A program made the translations under genes and the position numbers. The notes beneath the pieces were generated by a model. It made no database searches. It saw nothing but the letters and a program-made list of their open reading frames with translations, and had not been told where the DNA came from. Below, one piece after another: positions 1-8,609 of a stretch of 58,758 bases of DNA. Each line of letters begins with the position of its first letter. Positions within the stretch are counted from its first letter, which is position 1. Origin of the DNA: Alphaproteobacteria bacterium (lineage in GTDB: Bacteria > Pseudomonadota > Alphaproteobacteria > Micropepsales > Micropepsaceae); contig SHWE01000007.1 in the NCBI GenBank assembly GCA_009693985.1, forward strand, positions 1-58,758, read 5' to 3'.

Positions 1-1409
1 AGATGCTGGGCCGCCAGCAGGTTCAAGCCTCTCGGATTGCCCGGGCGCATATTGTGGCTGCACGTCCACACATCGTATTGCCAATTGACGATGTTGCCGT
101 CGGCGTCGAGCCCGGCCTGTCCCGTCATTTCCATCGCCGAGCCGAATGGCTCCCAGCCGAACTCGTCATTGCGCATCCATTGCACCTTGACGGGGCGTCC
201 CGGCACAGCGCGCGCGAGCAAAGCCGCGTCGAGCGCGACATCGTCGGCGCCATTGTGGCCGTAGCAGCCCGAGCCCTGCACATGGATGACGCGCACCTTG
301 CCCGGCTCCATGCCCAGCGCTTTGGCGATGTCGCCGCGCAGCGGGTAGGGGCCTTGGGTGTGCGACCAGACGGTGAGCGCGCCGTCGGTAAAATGCGCCA
401 CCGCCGCCGACGTACCGATGGAGGCATGGGCGAGATAGGGCTTGCGATAGGTGGCCGAGACGGTTTTCGCGGGCGTGATCTCGGGACCGGCGACGGTGTG
501 AACGACATCGCCCGGCAGAGCGCGGGATTTCAGATAATCATACGCCGTTGCCGGTGTCGGCATGTCGGCGGGAACGCGCCATTTTGCGGCTTCTTGCGCG
601 CGTGCGCGCGCGTCGATGGCCTGTTCTTCGCGCGCCGCCACGACGCCGATGAAACGCCCATCGCGCACCACGGCCATGACGCCCGGCATTTGCTTCACCG
701 CCGCATCGTCGAACGCGGTCAGCTCGCTGCGGTAATTGGGCGGGCGCACCACACGCCCGAACAACATGCCCGGCAGCCGCATGTCGTGGACATAGGCTGC
801 GCGTCCCATCACTTTGTCCGGAATATCGATGCGCTGCGCCGAGCGACCGACGATTTTGTGCGCGGCCGGAGCTTTCGGCCTCGCCGCGCCGGTCGCTTCG
901 CGTTGCAGGGAGATATCGGCGGCGATCGCCCAATAGGTGATGGTCTTGTCGCCGCTTCGAACGGTGCCGTCTTCGACGCTGAAAGAATTCGCCGGAACGG
1001 CAAGACGCTCGGCCGCCTTCTCCAACAGGATCGCGCGCGCTTCCGCCGCCGCCTGACGCAACGCCGCGCCGCCCGCCTCCATGGAATTGCTGCCCACAGT
1101 GCCGCCTTCGTTCGGAGACCGCGTGGTATCGACCGCGACCATGCGTACGCGGCTGAACGCGACATCGAGCTCATCGGCGGCGATCTGCGCAAGCGCGGTC
1201 AAATTTCCTTGGCCCAGTTCGACGCGGCCGGACGAGACGGTCACGGTTCCGTCGGCGCCGATCCTAAGCCAGGAATCCAGCCTGCGGTTGTTGCGGAGCA
1301 TGGCGGGAACCATGCCCTGCGCGCGGGTCAGTTGCGGCGTCATGCTGAAAGCGATCACCAGACCGCTAAGCGCGGCGTTGAATTCGCGCCGGGAGAGTTT
1401 CGTGCTCAT
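1..1409 (-). CDS. Molybdopterin-binding subunit of a xanthine-dehydrogenase-family hydroxylase (partial)
   Basis: The reading frame stays open to the left edge, so only the N-terminal ~470 residues are present. It begins with a twin-arginine signal (SRREFNAA near residue 6) and a hydrophobic stretch ending in Ala-Gln, so Tat export to the periplasm is likely. Two features match the large subunit of isoquinoline 1-oxidoreductase-type (IorB) aldehyde/heterocycle hydroxylases: VELGQGNLTALAQIAADEL, and GSGCYGHNGADDVALDAALL, which is typical of the molybdenum-cofactor domain. The upstream gene's stop overlaps this start by 4 bp (ATGA), so the two subunits are translationally coupled. Family knowledge predicts hydroxylation of an aldehyde or N-heterocycle using water as oxygen donor. 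The substrate cannot be read from the sequence. Confidence 0.88.
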   Translation of the reverse strand, partial: MSTKLSRREFNAALSGLVIAFSMTPQLTRAQGMVPAMLRNNRRLDSWLRIGADGTVTVSSGRVELGQGNLTALAQIAADELDVAFSRVRMVAVDTTRSPNEGGTVGSNSMEAGGAALRQAAAEARAILLEKAAERLAVPANSFSVEDGTVRSGDKTITYWAIAADISLQREATGAARPKAPAAHKIVGRSAQRIDIPDKVMGRAAYVHDMRLPGMLFGRVVRPPNYRSELTAFDDAAVKQMPGVMAVVRDGRFIGVVAAREEQAIDARARAQEAAKWRVPADMPTPATAYDYLKSRALPGDVVHTVAGPEITPAKTVSATYRKPYLAHASIGTSAAVAHFTDGALTVWSHTQGPYPLRGDIAKALGMEPGKVRVIHVQGSGCYGHNGADDVALDAALLARAVPGRPVKVQWMRNDEFGWEPFGSAMEMTGQAGLDADGNIVNWQYDVWTCSHNMRPGNPRGLNLLAAQH

Positions 1410-1873
1410 CCCGCCATCTCCCGGCCCGCGCGCTGAATCGCGCGGACGATCCGGTTATGGCTGCCGCAGCGGCAGAGATTGCCTGTGAGCGCTTCCTTGA
1501 TGTCGGCTTCGCTCGCGCGCGGATTGCGGTCCAGCAACGCCTTCGCCGACATGATCATGCCATTGATGCAATAGCCGCATTGCATCGCCTGTTCTTCGAT
1601 GAAGGCCTTTTGCAGCGGGTGGGGCTTCTCATCCGTGCCGATGCCTTCGAGCGTCTGAATCGGCGCGCCTTCGACCATGCCGACCGGCGTGCGGCAGGAG
1701 CGCACCGTGATGCCGCGCACCGTCACCGTGCAGGCGCCACATTGCGATAGGCCGCAGCCGAATTTGGGGCCGTTCAGCTCCAGATCGTTGCGCAGTACAT
1801 AGAGCAGCGGCGTATCGGCCTCCGCGGTAACCTCGCGGCTCTGTCCGTTCACCTGCAAGCGATAGGTCGGCAT
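1406..1873 (-). CDS. (2Fe-2S)-binding subunit of molybdenum hydroxylase (IorA-like)
   Basis: This 155-residue protein has the two-domain ferredoxin layout of the small subunit. A plant-type cluster uses C40, C45, C48 and C60 (GCGLSQCGACTV). A helical C-terminal domain carries the second cluster (MQCGYCINGMI and GNLCRCG). It would pass electrons from the molybdenum centre of the downstream-encoded large subunit to an external acceptor. Length matches the usual 150-160 residues. There is no FAD subunit nearby, as in IorAB-type enzymes that use a cytochrome or quinone acceptor. An AAAGGGATCTC stretch precedes the ATG. It has no signal peptide of its own and would be co-exported with the Tat-bearing partner (inference). 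Confidence 0.93.
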   Translation of the reverse strand: MPTYRLQVNGQSREVTAEADTPLLYVLRNDLELNGPKFGCGLSQCGACTVTVRGITVRSCRTPVGMVEGAPIQTLEGIGTDEKPHPLQKAFIEEQAMQCGYCINGMIMSAKALLDRNPRASEADIKEALTGNLCRCGSHNRIVRAIQRAGREMAG

Positions 1874-1990
1874 GAGATCCCTTTGCGCCGATGCGTGAGA
1901 AACATTCTCCTTAGGCGAAGGCGCGTCAATAGCCGTAAAATAGCCTCGAATCTCTTATGATTCGGGCAATTCGTGGCGCGGAGAGATGTG

Positions 1991-2419
1991 GTGAAGCGGC
2001 TTTTTGCCTTAACGGTCTGTTTCGGCCTTGGTGCTTGCGTAACGGGTGCGCCGCCGCCTTCCATGTCCAGCGCGGCGCTTGCCTGTCCCGCCGGCACCCA
2101 ACCCATGACACGGGTGGACTTTTTCTTCGGCGGGGATGTCGGCGCTCCCGGCGGCGTGCCGGACGCGGAATGGCAACGCTTCGTCGAAATGGAAGTGACG
2201 TCCCGCTTCCCGGACGGCTTCTCGGTCGCCGACGTCGATGGCCAATGGCGAAACGCCATGGGCATGGTCGAAGCCGAGCGCAGCAAGAATTTGATCGTCA
2301 TCGTGCGCGATGTCCGGGCCTATGCCTCGCGAATCACGTCGCTGCGCGCTGCCTACCGGGCGCGCTTCCAGCAGCAATCGGTGCTGTTTTCCGAAACGCC
2401 GCTCTGCGCCGGATTCTAG
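1991..2419 (+). CDS. DUF3574 domain lipoprotein
   Basis: This small envelope protein of unknown function has an N-terminal hydrophobic segment ending in a lipobox-like FGLGAC, so it is probably lipidated. The body has the layout I associate with DUF3574: a VDFFFGG start, EWQRFVEMEVTSRFPDGFSV, a GQW motif and SKNLIVIV. GTG 1991 is chosen because GGAGAG lies at a good distance upstream and the result is a normal lipoprotein signal. An in-frame GTG at 1973 would add six residues. It lies on the opposite strand to its neighbours, between the molybdenum hydroxylase pair and the amidohydrolase operon, and its stop sits 10 bp from the convergent amidohydrolase stop. Confidence 0.75.
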   Translation: MKRLFALTVCFGLGACVTGAPPPSMSSAALACPAGTQPMTRVDFFFGGDVGAPGGVPDAEWQRFVEMEVTSRFPDGFSVADVDGQWRNAMGMVEAERSKNLIVIVRDVRAYASRITSLRAAYRARFQQQSVLFSETPLCAGF

Positions 2420-2429
2420 GGAGCGGATT

Positions 2430-3782
2430 CTAGGGCGCTCTGGCCACGGCGGCGGGGCGGGTCATCGGATCGTTGCGGATCACCATGCCGCCCTTCATCA
2501 CGAAGCGCACATGTTCCATCTCGTTGACATCGGCGAGCGGATTGCCAGGCACCGCGATGATGTCGGCGAATTTGCCCTTCTCGATCGTGCCGACATCCTT
2601 GTCCCAGCCATAGTTCAGCATCTGCGCGGCCGGAAGATAGACCGTCTGTAGCGATTCGGCGGGCGTCATGCCCCATTGGACCAGCTTGGTGAATTGGTCC
2701 CACTGCCTGCCGTGCGGAATGGCAACCGAAGTGGCGCCGCTGCCGAGCACGATGGTGACGCCGGCCGCGCGTGCGTTCTTGAACGCCTGCTCGGCGAGCT
2801 TGAGCCGCGAATTGCGGCCATGCGTCGCTTCGAGATCTTCCTTCTCCAGCGCGAAGAGATCGTCGAGCGTGACGACCATCGGCAGGTTCTTCTGCTTGAG
2901 GGTGCGTGCGTCCGTAGGACTGAGCTCCAAGAGATGATTATTGGCATCGACGCCGGCATTGATGCAGCTCGCCATGCCTTCACCGCCATAGGTGTGGCAG
3001 GCGACTTTGAGGCCCATGCGATGCGACTCATCGACGATGGCCTGGACTTCCTCGAAGGTCAGCGATGGGGAATTCACCAAGGTCGCGTCGGGCTTCCACA
3101 TATGCATCACGCCGGCGAAATCCTGCGTCGTGTAGATCTTGATCCAGTCGACGCCGCGCAGTTTCGCTTCGCGCACCGCCGCGCGCGCTTCCCACGGCCC
3201 ATTGAGGTTCTTGCCCTCGATGAAGCTGTCCTGGAAACGCCCGGTGCGGATGTCGGGATAATAATTGGTGGCGCGCTGATTGATCGATTGGCCGACCACT
3301 TGCATGCGCGGGCCTTCGATGCGGCCATTGTTGATCTGGTCGCGTATGTCGACCGTGTTGTAGCCGCCGCGTGTATCCATATCGAGCACGGTGGTGAAGC
3401 CGGCGGCGAGATCGATCTGCACATTGGCGAGCGCGACGAGGGTGCGGTTGGCCTCGGACACGCCGCCGATATTCATGTTCGCATGGATATGGGTGTCGAT
3501 CATGCCCGGCATCATGGTGGCGAGCCCAAGATCGATCACGCGCGCGCCGGCGGGGATTGCGAGATTGGGGCCGACATCAGCGATGCGGTCGCCGCGCACG
3601 AGCACGACCGGATTGTTCACCATCGCGCCGGTGCGCGCATCGAACATGCGCGCGGCGCGCACCGCGACCACTTGGTTCGGCGGCGCCAGATATTTGCCGG
3701 TGCCTTGCGCGGACGCGGGTGTCACGGGCGCGCCGGTCATCGCGGCGGTGAACAGAATGGCGAGCTTCGCCTGCCTGAGCAT
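2430..3782 (-). CDS. Secreted amidohydrolase-family protein
   Basis: This 450-residue protein has a cleavable signal peptide (hydrophobic segment ending in PASAQ) and an amidohydrolase-superfamily metal-binding TIM barrel. The first metal motif is MIDTHIHANM. Further candidate ligands are the His of ACHTYGGEG and the HLLELSP segment. The C-terminus carries the composite beta-sandwich signature GTIEKGKFADIIAVPGNPL. These features match imidazolonepropionase/prolidase-like periplasmic amidohydrolases. The ATG at 3782 is preceded by AAAGGGGG. A longer frame reaches back to 4040 but would overlap the upstream hydrolase and lose the signal peptide. It is the last gene of a minus-strand run of hydrolases. 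Substrate unknown. Confidence 0.85.
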   Translation of the reverse strand: MLRQAKLAILFTAAMTGAPVTPASAQGTGKYLAPPNQVVAVRAARMFDARTGAMVNNPVVLVRGDRIADVGPNLAIPAGARVIDLGLATMMPGMIDTHIHANMNIGGVSEANRTLVALANVQIDLAAGFTTVLDMDTRGGYNTVDIRDQINNGRIEGPRMQVVGQSINQRATNYYPDIRTGRFQDSFIEGKNLNGPWEARAAVREAKLRGVDWIKIYTTQDFAGVMHMWKPDATLVNSPSLTFEEVQAIVDESHRMGLKVACHTYGGEGMASCINAGVDANNHLLELSPTDARTLKQKNLPMVVTLDDLFALEKEDLEATHGRNSRLKLAEQAFKNARAAGVTIVLGSGATSVAIPHGRQWDQFTKLVQWGMTPAESLQTVYLPAAQMLNYGWDKDVGTIEKGKFADIIAVPGNPLADVNEMEHVRFVMKGGMVIRNDPMTRPAAVARAP

Positions 3783-3802
3783 GGAAATTCCCCCTTTGAT
3801 GG

Positions 3803-4747
3803 TTAGGTGAAGCGGTAGAGCCGCGCCGGCGTATCGACGAGGATAACTTTCCGCATCGCCGGATCGGGACAATGTTCGGCGAACGCCGTCAGCAGTCTCG
3901 GATTGTCGACCACCTGATAGGGCGTGATCTTGCTGATGTCGCCCCGCGTGCCGCCCGGATGCGGCCAATTGGTGCCCCACAACATGCGGTCGGGACCGGC
4001 CGCGATCAGCGCTTTGGCGAACGGGGTGACATCGGCCCAATCGGCGCGTTTGGAAAGATTGTATGGCGCCGACAGTTTCACATAGACGTTGCGGCTTTTG
4101 ACCAGTTCGACGAGCGCGCCGAAGCCCGGCTGGCCCAGACCCTTCTCCGCTTCGATATTGGCGATGTGGTCGAACACGACGGGCACGCGCAAATTCGCCA
4201 CCGTCGGGGCCAGCGCGGTGACCATCGGCGTCTCGGTGTTAATTTGGATGTGCCAGCCCAAGGGCGCGAAGCGCGGCGCGAACGCATTCAACGCATCGAT
4301 GGCGACCTTGGGATCGCGGATGCCGGCCGTCGCGAGGTTCAGCCGCATGCCGACGGCGCCTTTGGCGGCGAGCGCCCTTAAATCCGCATCCGAAATCGTC
4401 TGCGGCACCACCACGACGGCGCGCGCCGATGGGCCGAGCTCCGCCACCGCGTCCATCGTCGCGCTGTTGTCGAAGCCATAGGTGCTGGGCGTCACGATGA
4501 CATTGCGCGGCACGCCCATCTGCGTCCGCAACACGCGCATTTGCGCGACGGAGGCTTCCGGGGGTGTGTAGGCGCGGTTCGCCGTCATCGGATATTTCGC
4601 CGTCGGACCGACAATATGATTGTGGCAATCGATGGCGCCCGCCGGCATATCGGCAATCGGGCTCGCGCCAAACGCACCGCGCGGCAGCATGGTTGCGGCA
4701 AGCGATGCACCGGCAATCACGCCGAATTCGCGTCTATTGAATCTCAT
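3803..4747 (-). CDS. Tat-exported amidohydrolase, 2-pyrone-4,6-dicarboxylate lactonase-like (copy 1)
   Basis: The start at 4747 gives a twin-arginine leader (RFNRREFGVIAG) followed by a hydrophobic stretch. An ATG nine bases upstream is an alternative. The mature part begins with AIDCHNHIVGP, the H-x-H metal site of the amidohydrolase superfamily, and ends with MLWGTNWPHPGG, typical of LigI/PDC-lactonase and related TIM-barrel hydrolases. These open lactone rings or decarboxylate small acids. A paralogue lies two genes upstream (6330-7277) with the same order of motifs, which suggests duplication within the operon. Export is unusual, because LigI itself is cytoplasmic. Function is therefore assigned only at family level. 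Confidence 0.83.
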   Translation of the reverse strand: MRFNRREFGVIAGASLAATMLPRGAFGASPIADMPAGAIDCHNHIVGPTAKYPMTANRAYTPPEASVAQMRVLRTQMGVPRNVIVTPSTYGFDNSATMDAVAELGPSARAVVVVPQTISDADLRALAAKGAVGMRLNLATAGIRDPKVAIDALNAFAPRFAPLGWHIQINTETPMVTALAPTVANLRVPVVFDHIANIEAEKGLGQPGFGALVELVKSRNVYVKLSAPYNLSKRADWADVTPFAKALIAAGPDRMLWGTNWPHPGGTRGDISKITPYQVVDNPRLLTAFAEHCPDPAMRKVILVDTPARLYRFT

Positions 4748-4769
4748 GTCACCCATCCCGAGAGTTTCC

Positions 4770-6308
4770 CTAACCCAAAAGCGCAGGCTTTCGTTTTTCC
4801 ACCCAGCCGGTCGCCTCGTCATAGGCGAAGGCCAATTGCAGGCAGCTCAGCTCCGCCTGATTGCGGCCGACGATCTGCATTCCCATCGGCAGGCCGCGCG
4901 CATCGAATCCGGCAGGCACATTCAGCGACGGACACCCCGTCATGGTGACGAGAGAGCACACCTCCATCCAGCGATGATAGGTGTCCATGGCGCGGCCATT
5001 GATCTCCTTCGGCCACGGAGTCTTGGCATCGAACGGAAACAGTTGCGCGGACGGCAGCACGATGAATTCGTAGCGCTCCTGGAAGCGGCGCACCGCCTGA
5101 TACCAGGCCGTGCGCACCGCGGCCGCCGCCGAAATATCGGCCGGGGTGAGTTTCTCCGCGGTTTCGACTTCGTAATGCGCTTCCTGCTTCAGCAGCGCCC
5201 GCTTGGCCGGATCGGCGTAGAAGGGACGCAGCTGCCCCGCGTTGCCGACGGCGCGCAATTTCACCCAGGAATCCCACACGCGCGCCAGCGGATAATCGGG
5301 CCGCGCCTCTTCGACGATGCAGCCCAGCGCTTCCAAACTTTTGAGCGCGGTGCGGCAGAGCTCCAGCACGCCCGGCTCGAAGGCGAGCGCCCCGCCGAAA
5401 TCGCCCGGCCAGGCGATGCGCACCCCGCGAAAATCGCGCCGTAGATTTCCGCGAAACTGCGCCGGGTCTTCCCGGTTCGACAGCGGCGCGCGCGCATCGT
5501 AGCCCGCCTGGATGGACAGCAGCATCGCAAGATCGGTGACGCTGCGCGCCATCGGCCCGGAGACGCCGAAGCCGGGAGTGAACACATCGACGCCGTCGGC
5601 GGGCACGCGGCCCCATGAGGGACGGAAGCCGAAAACATTGGTCCAGGCGGCGGGATTGCGCAGCGAGCCGCCGGAATCGGTGCCGTCGGCGACGGGCAGC
5701 ATACGCAGAGCCAGTGACACCGCCGCGCCGCCGCTGCTGCCGCCCGGTGTCCGTGTCAGATCGTATGGGTTCAGCGTGGTGCCGAAGACGGGATTGAAGG
5801 TCTGCGAGCCGAGTCCGAATTCCGGCGTGTTGGTCTTGCCGATGATAATGGCGCCCGCGCGCTTCACGCGCTCGACATGGATCGCATCGGTCTGCGCGAC
5901 GAAATCCTTCAACAGCGGCGAGCCCATCGTCATGCGGATGCCGGCGGCGGGCACGATGTCCTTCACCGCCTGCGGGAAGCCGTGCATCCACCCAAGATTG
6001 TTTCCACGCGCCAACTCCGCATCGCGCGAGGCAGCCTGACGCAGCAGCCCGGCGCGATCCTGCAACGTCACGATGGCGTTCACGCGCCCGTTCAGCCGCT
6101 CGATATGATCGAGATAGGCGTTCATCACCTCGACGCAGGAGATTCGTTTGGCATGAATCGCCGCCGACAATTGGGCGCCGCTCATCGAGACGATATCGGA
6201 CATACTTGCTTGCGCCGCCATGCTGGTGGATCCCGTTTGACCTATGAACGCGGCCGCCGTCGCCGCACCCGCGAATCCCAGAACCGAGCGGCGATCCATT
6301 TCACCCAT
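4770..6308 (-). CDS. Tat-exported amidase (amidase signature family)
   Basis: This is an amidase-signature enzyme of about 512 residues. The Ser-cisSer-Lys triad is visible: Lys at about residue 116 (AVKDIVPAAG), the Gly/Ser-rich TPGGSSGGAAVSLA at about 187-200, and the nucleophile Ser in DGTDSGGSLRNPA at about 215. The N-terminus reads DRRSVLGFAGAATAAAF, a twin-arginine leader, whereas most family members are cytoplasmic. ATG 6308 has GGGAGA upstream, and ATG 6299 is an alternative start. It is flanked on both sides by the two lactonase-like hydrolases and is spaced as part of one operon. Family knowledge supports hydrolysis of a carboxamide or aryl amide. The substrate is not determinable. 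Confidence 0.87.
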   Translation of the reverse strand: MGEMDRRSVLGFAGAATAAAFIGQTGSTSMAAQASMSDIVSMSGAQLSAAIHAKRISCVEVMNAYLDHIERLNGRVNAIVTLQDRAGLLRQAASRDAELARGNNLGWMHGFPQAVKDIVPAAGIRMTMGSPLLKDFVAQTDAIHVERVKRAGAIIIGKTNTPEFGLGSQTFNPVFGTTLNPYDLTRTPGGSSGGAAVSLALRMLPVADGTDSGGSLRNPAAWTNVFGFRPSWGRVPADGVDVFTPGFGVSGPMARSVTDLAMLLSIQAGYDARAPLSNREDPAQFRGNLRRDFRGVRIAWPGDFGGALAFEPGVLELCRTALKSLEALGCIVEEARPDYPLARVWDSWVKLRAVGNAGQLRPFYADPAKRALLKQEAHYEVETAEKLTPADISAAAAVRTAWYQAVRRFQERYEFIVLPSAQLFPFDAKTPWPKEINGRAMDTYHRWMEVCSLVTMTGCPSLNVPAGFDARGLPMGMQIVGRNQAELSCLQLAFAYDEATGWVEKRKPALLG

Positions 6309-6329
6309 CGAGGGGTCTCCCAAGCGGAT

Positions 6330-7277
6330 CTAGAAACGATAGAGCTTCGCCGCATTGTCGACGAGAATCATTTTGCGCGTGGTTTCGTCCGGGTACCAGG
6401 AATTGAACAGCCGCAGCACCGCATTGTTGTCGATGCGGTAGAAGGGCGTGACTTCGGTGTTCTTCTTGCCCGGGATGGTCTGGGTGTGCGGCCAATCGGT
6501 CGCCCACAGCATGTGGTCGCGCCGGGCATAGATGAGCGACTGCGCGAGCGGGGTGATGTCGGAATAATCGGGCTTCTTCGAGACGCGGTAGGGCGCGGAC
6601 AATTTCACATAGGCCTTGCCGGCGCGCACCAGGTCGTGAAGGCCGATGAAGCCCTTCTGTCCGGTGCCTTCGGCGGCGGTCAGTCCGGCGAAATGATCGA
6701 GCACGACGGGCACCGGGCAATCGGCGATGGGACCGATCAGTTGAGCGACGACCGGCAGCACGGTGTAGATCTGGATGTGCCAGCCCAGGGGCGCGATTCT
6801 TTTGCCCATCGTTTGAAACAGCGAAGACGCCGCTTTGGGATCGCGAATGCCCGCCGATTCCAGATTGATGCGAATCCCGCGCACGCCCTTGGCGTCCATC
6901 GCGCGCAATTCCGCGTCGGAAATCGTCGGCGCCACCACGGCGATGCCGCGCGCTGTGTTCCCAAGCTCGGTCAGCGCGTCCAGCATGCAGGAATTGTCGG
7001 TGCCGTAGAAGCTCGGCTGCACGATGACGTTGCGCGCGATGCCGAGGCGCGTACGCAGCGCCTTCAATTGCGCGACGGATGCAGGCGGCGGCGTATAGGG
7101 CCGGTTCGCCACCATCGGATATTTGTCTTGCGGCCCGATGATGTGGACATGGCAATCGCAAGCATTCGCGAAGACCGCCGTCGATGGGGCAGGCGCGCCT
7201 TCGGCTTCGCCCGAGGCCATCAGGCCGGCGAGCGAACCGGCGGCGGCAGCGCCGAACTCGCGCCTCGTGAATCGCAT
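6330..7277 (-). CDS. Tat-exported amidohydrolase, 2-pyrone-4,6-dicarboxylate lactonase-like (copy 2)
   Basis: This 315-residue protein is a paralogue of the 3803-4747 product. It has a Tat leader (RFTRREFGAAAAG), the metal motif ANACDCHVHIIGP, a shared KYPMVANRPYTPPPASVAQL block, and MLWATDWPHTQTIPGKKNTE near the C-terminus. GAAGGAG lies 8 bases before the ATG. It follows the MFS carrier gene by 12 bp and precedes the amidase, consistent with co-transcription. The two copies differ mostly in the substrate-facing middle of the barrel, so they may act on successive or stereochemically different substrates (inference). Confidence 0.85.
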   Translation of the reverse strand: MRFTRREFGAAAAGSLAGLMASGEAEGAPAPSTAVFANACDCHVHIIGPQDKYPMVANRPYTPPPASVAQLKALRTRLGIARNVIVQPSFYGTDNSCMLDALTELGNTARGIAVVAPTISDAELRAMDAKGVRGIRINLESAGIRDPKAASSLFQTMGKRIAPLGWHIQIYTVLPVVAQLIGPIADCPVPVVLDHFAGLTAAEGTGQKGFIGLHDLVRAGKAYVKLSAPYRVSKKPDYSDITPLAQSLIYARRDHMLWATDWPHTQTIPGKKNTEVTPFYRIDNNAVLRLFNSWYPDETTRKMILVDNAAKLYRF

Positions 7278-7289
7278 GTCATTTCTCCT

Positions 7290-8609
7290 TCACTCCTGGC
7301 GGACCATCAGCTTCAGCGACGCGGAGAGCAGAATCGTCACCAGCATCACGCCCGCCATCGCCATGATGCCATAGGTGAAGCCGCCGGTCGCGTCCCGCAA
7401 CACGCCCATCATATAGGGGCCGACCAAGCCGCCCGTCGTACCGATCGTATTGATGAAGGCAATGCCCGCCGCCGCGCCGGCGCCGGTCAGGAGGCGCGGC
7501 GGGATCGACCAGAAAATGCCGCGCGCGGCGGTCACGCCAATCAGCGCGATCGTCAGCGCGAGCAATGAAAGGAAAAGCGAGCCGGAGAAGGTGTAGCTCG
7601 CGAGCCCGGCGAAGGCGAGAATGAGGCAGATCGTCATATTGCCGATCTTCCGCCCCGTGCGGTCGACATGCCACGCCCACACCAGCATGGCGATGGTCGC
7701 GAAGACGTAAGGCACGGCGACGAGGAAACCGATGGCGACGCTGTTGGGTAGATACTCCTGGATGATCAGCGGCAGCCAGATGCCGATGCCGTAGGAGGCC
7801 AGCGTGAAGCCGAATTGCACGATGGCGAGCAGCACCACGCGCGGATCGCTGAGCGCGCCACATAGCGAGGATTTCGGAGAATCGAAAGTTTCGGCTTCGT
7901 GCATCGCGGTGATCGCGGCGGCTTCCTCGGGCGTCAGCCATTTGGCGTTTTCGGGGCGCTCGGGAAGCAGCTTCAGCACGAAGAACCCGATCACGCAGGC
8001 CGGCAAGCTCACGATGATGAACATCCACTTCCAGCCATCGAGGCCGAGAATGCCGTCCATCTGGAGAAGCAGGCCGCAGATCGGCGCGCCGATCAGCGAG
8101 GAGATCGGAATCGCCGCCAGGAACCAGGCGAGGATGCGGGTGCGGTATTCGCGCGGGAACCAGCAGGCGAGATAGAAGGCGACGCCCGGGAAGAAGCCCG
8201 CTTCCGCGATGCCCAACAGGAAGCGCATCGCATAAAGAGAGTTGGGCCCTTGCACCAGCGCCGTGGCCGCCGACACCAGGCCCCAGGTAATCATGATGCG
8301 CGCGATCCATCGGCGCGCACCGAATCTGTAGAGCGCCATGTTGCTCGGCACTTCGCACAGCGTGTAGCTGAGGAAGAACAGCGCGGCGGCGGTTCCGAAC
8401 TGCGTGTTCGTGAGCCCCAAATCCTGATTCATGGTCAGGGCCGCGAAGCCGATGCTGTTGCGGTCGAGATAGCTGAACAGATAGCCGATGGTCAGCAGCG
8501 GCACGAGGCGCCAAGCCGCCTTGTTCAGCGCGGTGGCTTGCACGGGGGTCAGAGCTCTGGCTTTCGCCCGCTCCGCCGCGTGTCTTGCGCCGTAGGTCGC
8601 TTCCGTCAT
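7290..8609 (-). CDS. MFS transporter, anion:cation symporter (ACS) type
   Basis: This 439-residue protein has about 12 membrane segments. The signature LFSYLDRNSIGFAAL in helix 1 and the helix 2-4 block LSYTLCEVPSNMALYRFGARRW are typical of ACS carriers for tartrate, phthalate, hexuronates or 4-hydroxyphenylacetate. A cytoplasmic N-tail of about 30 residues precedes helix 1. The start codon overlaps the stop of the upstream dehydrogenase by 4 bp. Position within a hydrolase/dehydrogenase operon points to uptake of an organic acid as the operon's substrate or product, though its identity is unknown. Confidence 0.9.
   Translation of the reverse strand: MTEATYGARHAAERAKARALTPVQATALNKAAWRLVPLLTIGYLFSYLDRNSIGFAALTMNQDLGLTNTQFGTAAALFFLSYTLCEVPSNMALYRFGARRWIARIMITWGLVSAATALVQGPNSLYAMRFLLGIAEAGFFPGVAFYLACWFPREYRTRILAWFLAAIPISSLIGAPICGLLLQMDGILGLDGWKWMFIIVSLPACVIGFFVLKLLPERPENAKWLTPEEAAAITAMHEAETFDSPKSSLCGALSDPRVVLLAIVQFGFTLASYGIGIWLPLIIQEYLPNSVAIGFLVAVPYVFATIAMLVWAWHVDRTGRKIGNMTICLILAFAGLASYTFSGSLFLSLLALTIALIGVTAARGIFWSIPPRLLTGAGAAAGIAFINTIGTTGGLVGPYMMGVLRDATGGFTYGIMAMAGVMLVTILLSASLKLMVRQE

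Noticed and set aside
3783-4040. Longer start for the secreted amidohydrolase
   Set aside because: It would bury the clear signal peptide and run into the upstream lactonase-like gene. A good ribosome site sits at the shorter start.
5877-7568. Plus-strand open frame of 563 codons across the amidase and second lactonase-like gene
   Set aside because: Antisense of two genes with intact Tat leaders and active-site motifs, and it spans their intergenic gap.
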